Part shown: piece by piece, positions 1-5,311 of the stretch
Layout of the letters: every line of letters starts with the position of its first letter
How positions within the stretch are numbered: position 1 is the stretch's first letter
Source: an uncultured Veillonella sp.
GTDB taxonomy: Bacteria > Bacillota > Negativicutes > Veillonellales > Veillonellaceae
Length of the DNA stretch: 5,311 nucleotides
Reading direction: 5' to 3'
Assembly (NCBI GenBank): GCA_900552445.1
Contig: URZS01000096.1
Location: forward strand, 1 to 5,311
Program-made: the position numbers and the translations under genes
Notes under the pieces: generated by a model
Database searches by the model: none
Seen by the model: only the letters and a program-made list of their open reading frames with translations
Told to the model about the DNA's origin: nothing

Positions 1-1667
1 CTATTGAAAAAGCTGTATTTAAAAATGGCTTTGTAAAAAATAAAGTAATGGAATTCGTAGGCCCTGGTATTGAACACTTATCCATGGACTTCCGTAACGG
101 CATCGATGTAATGACTACAGAGACTACATGCCTTACAACAATCTGGAGAACAGATAGCAATACGAAAGAATTCTTAACACTCCATGGTCGCGGTGATGCG
201 TACAAAGAGCTTAACCCTGGCGATGTGGCTTACTATGATGGCCTTGTAAAGGTTAATCTTGATGAAGTGGAAAGCATGATTGCTATGCCATTCCATCCAA
301 GTAATGTATATACTATTAAAGAAATTAACGAAGGCGGTCGCGATTTACTCGCAGAAATCGAACGTCAAGCGGTGGAGCAATTAGATAATAAATCCTTGTC
401 CTTGCAATTGCCTGAAAAACACTTCGACGGCAAATTACACTTAGATCAAGGTATCATCGTAGGTTGTTCTGGCGGTTTGTATGAAAATATTATGCAAGCC
501 GCAAATATCGTACGCGGTAAGAGCGTAGGCTCTGGTCGTTTCGCATTTAGCGTATATCCTTCTAGCCAGCCAATTTACTTAGAACTTATGAAAAATGGTG
601 CCCTTGTAGACCTTATGAGCGCTGGTGCCATCGTGCGTACAGCCTTCTGTGGTCCTTGCTTCGGCGCAGGCGATACACCTAATAATACGGGCCTCAGCGG
701 TCGTCATGCGACGCGTAACTTCCCGAATCGTGAAGGTTCTAAACCAGGGAATGGTCAGATTTCTTCCGTTGCACTTCTTGACTCCCGTTCCGTAGCAGCT
801 ACGGCTATTAACGGTGGTGCATTGACGGCGGCTACTGATATCGAATATGATGATGTGGTGCCAGCTTACCACTATGATGATAAACCTTATGAAAGCAAGG
901 TATATAGTGGCTTTAACGAACCTAATAAAGATACTGAACTCGTGTATGGCCCATCTATCAAACCATGGCCTTCTATCGAAGAATTAACGCCAAATGTATT
1001 GCTCAAAGTAGCAGCTTATATCGACGATCCTGTAACGACTACAGATGAGTTGATTCCGTCTGGCGAAACATCTTCCTACCGCTCTGACCCATATGCATTG
1101 TCTGAATTTGCCTTGAGCCGTAAGGTTCCAGAATATGTAGGTCGTGCTAAAGCCGTTCGCGATTGGGAAAAATCTCGTCAAGAAGGTGAAAGTGCAGCAG
1201 ATTTAGTAACTGCATATGAAGAGGTAAAACAAGCGCTTGGTCTTACAGAATCCGTAGAAGATATGGCTAAGTCTACAGCCGTTTCTAGCATGGTATATGC
1301 TAATCGCCCTGGCGATGGCTCTGCTCGTGAACAAGCGGCATCCTGCCAACGCGTATTGGGTGGCGGTGCTAATATTGCTATTGAATATGCTACAAAACGT
1401 TATCGCAGCAATGTTATTAACTGGGGCATGCTACCGTTCCTAACTAGCGAAGAAGACTCCAAAACTATGGCAGTAGGTGATTATGTATATGTACCAAATG
1501 TGCGTGACCAATTATTCTCTGACTCCGATGATTACAAAGCATATGTTATCAGCGGTGGCGTGAAGAAAGCAGAAATCACATTGCACTTAGGTCATCTCAG
1601 CGATGAAGAAAAAGATATTATCGCAGCAGGTTGTCTCATCAACTACTATGCAAATTGCAAAGCGTAA
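1..1667 (+). CDS. Aconitase-superfamily hydratase (YbhJ-like), 5' end missing
   Basis: This is the C-terminal 554 residues of a [4Fe-4S] aconitase-family hydro-lyase, which would dehydrate/rehydrate a hydroxy-carboxylate in the cytoplasm. The frame is open to the left edge (first full codon at position 3, reading IEKAVFKNGF...), so the ATG at 48 is an internal Met and not the start. YbhJ-type relatives are about 750 residues, so roughly 200 are missing. Counting from the Met at 48, visible signatures are GPGIEHLSMDFR (5-16); cluster cysteines C140 (in VGCSGG) and C201/C204 (in FCGPCFGAGD); the arginine segment TRNFPNREGS (222-231); and, in the C-terminal swivel domain, GDGSAREQAA (422-431) and INWGMLPF (457-464). 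The first cluster cysteine lies in GCSGG rather than the SCTNS of housekeeping aconitases, which points to the YbhJ/AcnX-like side branches instead of citrate-cycle AcnA/AcnB. The PrpF-family gene starts 24 bases downstream, indicating an operon. Family assignment is firm; the substrate is unknown. Confidence 0.9.
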   Translation, partial: IEKAVFKNGFVKNKVMEFVGPGIEHLSMDFRNGIDVMTTETTCLTTIWRTDSNTKEFLTLHGRGDAYKELNPGDVAYYDGLVKVNLDEVESMIAMPFHPSNVYTIKEINEGGRDLLAEIERQAVEQLDNKSLSLQLPEKHFDGKLHLDQGIIVGCSGGLYENIMQAANIVRGKSVGSGRFAFSVYPSSQPIYLELMKNGALVDLMSAGAIVRTAFCGPCFGAGDTPNNTGLSGRHATRNFPNREGSKPGNGQISSVALLDSRSVAATAINGGALTAATDIEYDDVVPAYHYDDKPYESKVYSGFNEPNKDTELVYGPSIKPWPSIEELTPNVLLKVAAYIDDPVTTTDELIPSGETSSYRSDPYALSEFALSRKVPEYVGRAKAVRDWEKSRQEGESAADLVTAYEEVKQALGLTESVEDMAKSTAVSSMVYANRPGDGSAREQAASCQRVLGGGANIAIEYATKRYRSNVINWGMLPFLTSEEDSKTMAVGDYVYVPNVRDQLFSDSDDYKAYVISGGVKKAEITLHLGHLSDEEKDIIAAGCLINYYANCKA

Positions 1668-1678
1668 GTGGTGAACAT

Positions 1679-1685
1679 AAAGGAG
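1679..1685 (+). promoter_or_regulatory. Ribosome binding site of the PrpF-family gene
   Basis: AAAGGAG lies 6 bases before the ATG at 1692, in the 24-base gap after the hydratase stop. Its strength and ideal spacing fix the start of the isomerase gene. No promoter-like sequence fits in so short a gap, so transcription probably comes from upstream. Confidence 0.85.
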
Positions 1686-1691
1686 TAAGTT

Positions 1692-2831
1692 ATGAACGGG
1701 TATAAAGAAATTCCTGTTACTTATATGCGCGGCGGTACTAGTAAAGGGGCGTATCTGTTAAAAGATACGCTTCCAACTGACCCGGCTGCTCGGGATCGTA
1801 TGATTTTAGATTTATATGGCTCTCCCGATGCGCGTCAAATCAATGGTATCGGCGGTGCCGATCCATTGACGAGCAAGGTAGCTATCGTAAATCCTTCTGA
1901 CCGCGATGATGCGGATATCGACTACACCTTTGGTTATGTCGGTATCGCTGATGCGGTGGTAGATTACGAAGGTAATTGTGGCAATATTTCTGCTGGTGCA
2001 GGGGTATTTGCTATTATGGAAGGCTTTGTGAAAGCCGTAGAACCAGAAACAGTGATTCGTATCTTTAACACAAATACAAATAAGGTTATTGAAGCGCACG
2101 TGCTAGTCCAAGATGGCAAACCTGTTATTGACGGTGATTTCGCTATCGATGGCGTACCTGGTACAGGTGCTCGTATTACATTATATTTCTTGGAACCTGG
2201 CGGTTCTAAGACAGGTAAGCTACTACCAACAGGCAATGTACAAGACACAATTACATTGGCTGATGGTCGCACAATCCAAGTCAGTCTCGTAGATGCAGCT
2301 AATCCAGCTGTATTTGTAAAGGCTACAGACCTTGGTTATGAAGGCACGGAATTACCGGCTTTCACAGAAACGGATGGCGGTGTATTACTTAATACACTTG
2401 AAGATATTCGCACTACTGCAGCTGTAATGATGGGACTTGCTCCATCTAAAGAGGCTGCTAGTCCTGCAGTTCCAAAGGTATGCATGGTGTCCGCACCACA
2501 AACCTACGTGGCAAGCGATGGTCGAACTATCAAGGGGAATAGTATAGACATCGTGGCGCGTACAAAGGCACTAGCTGTAATGCATAAAGCGTATGCTGTT
2601 ACAGGTGGTATTTGTACAGCTACAGCAGCGCTTATTACGGGGACTGTGGCGAATGAAGTAGTGAGCGAACGTGCTAAAGAAACGAATCGCGTTACTTTAG
2701 CGCATCCATCAGGGAAATTTGATTTCGAAATATGTCTAACCAAAGATAAGGGTTGGCATGTGGAGAAGGCGGGCGTCGCTAGAACAGCGCGACCGATTAT
2801 GAAAGGCATAGCTTATGTTAAAGGAGAGTAA
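1692..2831 (+). CDS. PrpF-family isomerase (YbhH-like)
   Basis: A complete 379-residue protein of the PrpF / methylitaconate isomerase / 4-oxalomesaconate tautomerase family, with a two-lobed diaminopimelate-epimerase-like fold. Members move a C=C double bond or interconvert cis/trans isomers in unsaturated carboxylates such as 2-methylaconitate, without cofactor. Visible motifs: MRGGTSKGAY (12-21) near the N-terminus; GIGGADPLTSKVAIV (52-66) with Lys62; GNCGNISAGAGVFA (94-107) with Cys96; GVPGTGARI (154-162); GGICTATAALITGTVANEV (305-323); and C-terminal VARTARPIMKG (362-372). Lys62 and Cys96 are 34 residues apart, the same spacing as the Lys73/Cys107 pair I recall being proposed as catalytic in a Shewanella PrpF. 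Length is normal for the family. The start is set by a strong AAAGGAG. The stop is 2 bases from the next ATG. With a hydratase before it and a carboxylate transporter after it, it probably prepares the imported acid, or a dehydration product, for hydration. PrpF-level family is sure; the exact reaction is not. Confidence 0.92.
   Translation: MNGYKEIPVTYMRGGTSKGAYLLKDTLPTDPAARDRMILDLYGSPDARQINGIGGADPLTSKVAIVNPSDRDDADIDYTFGYVGIADAVVDYEGNCGNISAGAGVFAIMEGFVKAVEPETVIRIFNTNTNKVIEAHVLVQDGKPVIDGDFAIDGVPGTGARITLYFLEPGGSKTGKLLPTGNVQDTITLADGRTIQVSLVDAANPAVFVKATDLGYEGTELPAFTETDGGVLLNTLEDIRTTAAVMMGLAPSKEAASPAVPKVCMVSAPQTYVASDGRTIKGNSIDIVARTKALAVMHKAYAVTGGICTATAALITGTVANEVVSERAKETNRVTLAHPSGKFDFEICLTKDKGWHVEKAGVARTARPIMKGIAYVKGE
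2820..2826 (+). promoter_or_regulatory. Ribosome binding site of the transporter, inside the isomerase gene
   Basis: AAAGGAG ends 7 bases before the ATG at 2834 and encodes the Lys-Gly of the isomerase's last three codons (Lys-Gly-Glu, stop at 2829-2831). Ribosomes terminating on the isomerase finish on top of this site, so translation of the two genes is likely coupled. Confidence 0.85.
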
Positions 2832-2833
2832 GA

Positions 2834-4255
2834 ATGAATAAGCTACTTAAAATTGCAATTATGTTTGCCATTCCTCTGGTAATGTGGTTCATTACACCGC
2901 CAGAAGGTTTGAGTGTTGAAGCTTGGCGACTGTTAGGTTTCTATTTAATGGCTATCGTTGGTCTTGTTGTTAAACCTTGGCCAGCACCAATTATCTTGTT
3001 ATTATCTATTGCAGGTTCTGCAATTTTCTTGAATGCTACGAAAAATGTATTATCTGGTTATGCATCTACCACAGTATGGTTAGTATTCTCTGCGTTCTCC
3101 CTCAGTGTGGCGTTCGTAAAAACAGGCCTTGGCCGTCGTATTGCGTACCTATTGATTAAATCCTTAGGTCACACTACATTGCGTCTTGGCTATGTAACTG
3201 CTTTATTAGATCTTATTATTTCCCCAGTAACACCTTCCAACACAGCACGTTGTGGCGGTATCGTGTTCCCAATCATGAACTCTGTAGCAAAAGCGTTAGG
3301 TTCTGAGCCTGGTGAAAGCGCCAAAAAAGCTGGTTCTTACCTCATGGTTAATACCTACATGGTGACTAAGGTAACAAGCTTGATGTTCGCTACAGCAATG
3401 GCACCAAACTTATTGGCTGCTGACTACATGAACAAAATCCTCGGCGTAGATATCAACTGGGGCCTTTGGGCATTAGCGCTCGTAGTACCAGGTCTTGTAA
3501 TGCTTCTTATTACACCTGCTTTGGTATACTACTTGGACAAACCATCTATTCAACACATCGATTCTCACGGTATTGCTGATGAAGGTTTGAAAGAACTTGG
3601 GCCTATGTCTGGTCGGGAGAAATCTCTTATTGTTATCTTTATCCTTGCCTTAGTAGGTTGGGCATTGCCTTCCATCTTGACGCAAGGCTTTGGTATTAAA
3701 TTCTCTCTTGATGCAACAGCAGTAGCTATCGTAGCCATGGTTGCAGCGCTTGTAACAGGCGTAATCAAGTGGGAAGATATGCTTGAATCTAAAGGTGCTT
3801 GGAACACATTGATCTGGTTCGGTGGTATCATCGGTATGTCCAGTGCGTTGTCCAAGGTTAAATTCTTTGAATGGTTAGCTGATTTTATGGGTACACACTT
3901 CAACTTCGGCGACAACCCGATGATGGCTCTTATTATCATTGGTGCGATTAGTATCGCTGTTCGTTACTTGTTCGCCTCTGGTAGTGCCTACGTTGTAGCT
4001 ATGCTTCCAGTATTCCTTACAGTAGGTAAGGTAGCCGGTGTAAACCCAATGGCGTTGTCCTTGTTATTAGCTGCTACAAATTCCTACGGCGGTGCGTTGA
4101 CTCACTACGGCGGTGCAGCGGCTCCAATCGTATTCGGTGCAGGTTACAACACAGTTAAAAGCTGGTGGATTATCGGCGGTATCTTCGCTATCATGTGCTT
4201 CATCGTAAACCTTACAGTGGGCTACGCATGGTGGGAAATCCTCGGTATCCTATAA
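2834..4255 (+). CDS. DASS-family sodium/carboxylate transporter (YbhI/CitT-like)
   Basis: A complete 473-residue inner-membrane protein of the divalent anion:sodium symporter (DASS/SLC13-type) family, which includes CitT, TtdT and chloroplast 2-oxoglutarate/malate translocators. It would import (or exchange) a di- or tricarboxylate. About 11-13 hydrophobic segments are visible, starting at about residues 5-21, 32-47, 50-67 and 80-96, ending at 443-469; a polar cytosolic-type loop lies at about 234-263. The first hairpin signature is TPSNTARCGGIVFP (133-146) with the SNT triplet at 135-137. The second half has RYLFASGSAYVVAMLPVF (377-394) at the second substrate-hairpin position, then ATNSYGGALTHYGGAAAP (414-431), typical of the CitT/translocator subgroup. 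Length is normal for the family. It is the last gene of the operon, 2 bases after the isomerase stop, and its pairing with a PrpF protein and an aconitase-like hydratase suggests a tri/dicarboxylate substrate with or near a double bond. Whether it is a Na+ symporter or an exchanger cannot be told from sequence. Confidence 0.92.
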   Translation: MNKLLKIAIMFAIPLVMWFITPPEGLSVEAWRLLGFYLMAIVGLVVKPWPAPIILLLSIAGSAIFLNATKNVLSGYASTTVWLVFSAFSLSVAFVKTGLGRRIAYLLIKSLGHTTLRLGYVTALLDLIISPVTPSNTARCGGIVFPIMNSVAKALGSEPGESAKKAGSYLMVNTYMVTKVTSLMFATAMAPNLLAADYMNKILGVDINWGLWALALVVPGLVMLLITPALVYYLDKPSIQHIDSHGIADEGLKELGPMSGREKSLIVIFILALVGWALPSILTQGFGIKFSLDATAVAIVAMVAALVTGVIKWEDMLESKGAWNTLIWFGGIIGMSSALSKVKFFEWLADFMGTHFNFGDNPMMALIIIGAISIAVRYLFASGSAYVVAMLPVFLTVGKVAGVNPMALSLLLAATNSYGGALTHYGGAAAPIVFGAGYNTVKSWWIIGGIFAIMCFIVNLTVGYAWWEILGIL

Positions 4256-4336
4256 TACCTAACTAGAGATTATAGTTATTCTATACATATAGAATGATCA
4301 TCCCCTAGGTAGTGAAAGTTTCCAAACTTTTACAAA

Positions 4337-4378
4337 ACAACAACATAATAACAACAACATAATAACAACAACATAATA
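4337..4378. repeat. Three perfect 14-bp tandem repeats
   Basis: The unit ACAACAACATAATA occurs three times head to tail with no mismatch (4337-4350, 4351-4364, 4365-4378). Single matching bases extend the period to 4336-4379. It lies in the intergenic space between the convergent operon and MFS gene, directly next to the terminator hairpin. On the + transcript the stretch is unstructured, lacks G, and reads CAA/AAC-rich. Function is unknown; it may simply be a slippage-prone minisatellite, and copy number may differ between strains. Confidence 0.95.
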
Positions 4379-4430
4379 AAAGAGCTGTCCCAGAATCAGT
4401 ACATAATCTGAATTCTTGGGACAGCTTTTT
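4379..4430. terminator. Bidirectional rho-independent terminator
   Basis: AGCTGTCCCA (4383-4392) pairs perfectly with TGGGACAGCT (4417-4426). The helix continues inward with two single-base bulges (GAATCAG at 4393-4399 against CTGAATTC at 4408-4415), closing on an 8-base loop, TACATAAT. A run of five T follows on the + strand (4426-4430), ending the carboxylate operon. On the opposite strand the complement of AATAAAAG gives CTTTTATT after the hairpin, so it can also stop transcription of the MFS gene, whose stop codon is at 4434-4436. The single hairpin therefore serves both convergent units. Confidence 0.9.
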
Positions 4431-4433
4431 GCG

Positions 4434-5288
4434 TTATTTTAGTTTTAAGGCAACCCATAGGGCAGCGCCGATAAAGGTAAGGCTACATGCCCAGAAGAGG
4501 GTTGTGAAGCCAAATTGTGCGGCTACGATAGAGCCACCAAAGGAGCCTAGAAAGTAACCCATAGACAAACAAGACTGATTGTACGAGAATACTTGTCCCG
4601 TATATTCCTTAGGTGTTTTTGATGCTAAATAGGTATTGAGCGCAGGTAACATACCACCTAGCCCAAAACCTTGCAAGAAACGGATAAACCCAAGTACATA
4701 CACAGAGTCCACATAGGCTTGCGGTATATTGAGTAGACCTACATAGATCATCGAGTAGATGAGCACCTTTCTAGGGCCTATACGGTCTACTAATTTCCCG
4801 AGTGGAGAGCTACTAAAGAATTGGGCGATACCCATGGCAGAGAACACAGCACCAGATATGAAGGCTATATTTTCCGTATTGCTTGGTAGCATTCCTTTAA
4901 TGTAAACCGTCATAATGGGGGAGATGGCGGTAACCGAAATGGCATACAGGAAGGAGGTTGCAGATAAAGCGACTAAGCTAGAAAATTCAGGTAAGTGAGT
5001 TTTTAGATTTCTAAAGGTTTGCTTTTCTACAAGCGGCTTTGGAACGTAGTTTTCATGTACCAGCATAGCGGTTAAGCTAAAGGAGATAAGCATAAGGGCC
5101 CCGATGATAAAGAAGTCATTTCGAATACCTACTACATCACTGAGATACCCTCCTACAAGCGGACCGGCTAGTGAGCCTGCAAGGCTAAAGGATCCTATAA
5201 TCCCTAGAGCCCAACCTGTATGGTTTTGCGGTGTTTCTGACGCGATAAGTGTTACCGATGCGGGGTAAAAACCGCTTACTAACCCTTG
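4434..5288 (-). CDS. MFS drug-efflux transporter (PmrA/MdtG-like), N-terminus missing
   Basis: The C-terminal 284 residues of a 12-helix major facilitator protein, probably a DHA1 drug:H+ antiporter in the inner membrane. The genomic frame runs open to 5288, where adapter sequence begins; the Met encoded at 5091-5093 is internal and not the start. Relatives are about 400 residues, so about 115 residues (roughly helices 1-3) are lost. Numbering from the first genomic residue (Gln), QGLVSGFYPA opens helix 4; GSLAGPLVGG (38-47) is antiporter motif C in helix 5; a polar central loop with VEKQTFRNLKTH spans about 87-98; GKLVDRIGPRKVL (164-176) is the motif A repeat between helices 8 and 9; RFLQGFGLGGMLPA (203-216) is helix 10. 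The two halves visibly echo one another (QG..G..PA...L.AS.TP....TG in each), as expected of the MFS internal duplication. The gene converges on the carboxylate operon and shares its terminator. Drug specificity is unknown; a sugar or metabolite exporter is possible but less likely given motif C. Confidence 0.88.
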   Translation of the reverse strand, partial: QGLVSGFYPASVTLIASETPQNHTGWALGIIGSFSLAGSLAGPLVGGYLSDVVGIRNDFFIIGALMLISFSLTAMLVHENYVPKPLVEKQTFRNLKTHLPEFSSLVALSATSFLYAISVTAISPIMTVYIKGMLPSNTENIAFISGAVFSAMGIAQFFSSSPLGKLVDRIGPRKVLIYSMIYVGLLNIPQAYVDSVYVLGFIRFLQGFGLGGMLPALNTYLASKTPKEYTGQVFSYNQSCLSMGYFLGSFGGSIVAAQFGFTTLFWACSLTFIGAALWVALKLK

Positions 5289-5311
5289 AGATCGGAAGAG
5301 CGTCGTGTAGG
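5289..5311. other. Illumina TruSeq adapter remnant (assembly artefact)
   Basis: The last 23 bases read AGATCGGAAGAGC followed by GTCGTGTAGG. This matches from its first base the TruSeq adapter seen at the 3' end of read 2 when an insert is shorter than the read. The first A may come from A-tailing or the genome. By chance it keeps the MFS frame open and would add the false residues YTTLFRS before the genuine Gln. These bases should be excluded from the annotation. Confidence 0.97.

Noticed and set aside
48..50. ATG at 48 as the start of the hydratase gene
   Set aside because: The frame is open upstream to the window edge and no ribosome binding site precedes this ATG. The resulting protein would also lack roughly 200 residues of the family's N-terminal region.
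579..2809. Several minus-strand open frames of 65-102 codons opposite the hydratase and isomerase
   Set aside because: They are antisense shadows of well-supported genes, with Cys/His/Arg-rich or low-complexity translations, no recognisable domain and no supporting operon context.
2977..3939. A 60-codon plus-strand frame and a 124-codon minus-strand frame within the transporter gene
   Set aside because: Both lie wholly inside the DASS transporter coding sequence and have no family similarity that I can recognise.
4278..4333. Two small stem-loops after the transporter stop (ATTCTAT/ATAGAAT at 4278-4295; GTGAAAGTT against AACTTTTAC at 4312-4333)
   Set aside because: The stems are short and AT-rich and neither is followed by a T-run. 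They could be minor 3' UTR structures, but the evidence does not support a terminator, riboswitch or small RNA.
4337..4378. Possible CRISPR or origin-iteron array
   Set aside because: The 14-bp units are contiguous with no spacers, too short for CRISPR repeats, and no cas, rep or dnaA gene is nearby. Simple tandem duplication explains them.
5091..5093. Met codon (minus strand) as the start of the MFS gene
   Set aside because: The frame continues upstream for 65 more residues with clear MFS helix 4-5 motifs (QGLVSGF, GPLVGG), so this Met lies inside helix 6.

Overview
The window looks like a complete short contig from a bacterial genome assembly. It suggests a low-to-moderate GC member of the Firmicutes lineage, most likely Negativicutes such as Veillonella. 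That placement is an inference from overall protein character, strong AAAGGAG ribosome binding sites and gene content, not from any marker gene. Both ends cut through genes.

Layout. Positions 1-4255 on the + strand hold a tightly packed three-gene operon: (1) an aconitase-superfamily hydratase missing its N-terminus at the left edge (YbhJ-like); (2) a PrpF-family isomerase (YbhH-like, 1692-2831); (3) a DASS-family Na+-coupled di/tricarboxylate transporter (YbhI-like, 2834-4255). Positions 4256-4433 are non-coding and carry a perfect 3-copy 14-bp tandem repeat and a strong bidirectional terminator. Positions 4434-5288 on the - strand hold the C-terminal 284 residues of a PmrA/MdtG-like MFS drug-efflux protein, convergent with the operon. 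The last 23 bases (5289-5311) are Illumina TruSeq adapter sequence, not genomic DNA.

How the genes work together. The transporter would import a carboxylate. The PrpF protein would move a C=C double bond or interconvert cis/trans isomers. The Fe-S hydratase would add or remove water. The same three families sit together in E. coli as ybhHIJ, whose substrate is, as far as I know, not established. The related AcnD/PrpF pair acts on 2-methylcitrate/2-methylaconitate. A plausible role here is uptake and entry into central metabolism of an aconitate-like or methylated tri/dicarboxylate, but the substrate cannot be read from the sequence. The MFS gene is a separate transcription unit with no evident link to this pathway.

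I see no RNA gene, insertion sequence, CRISPR array or defence system. The two points most worth attention are the adapter contamination at the right end and the uncharacterised hydratase-isomerase-transporter module.
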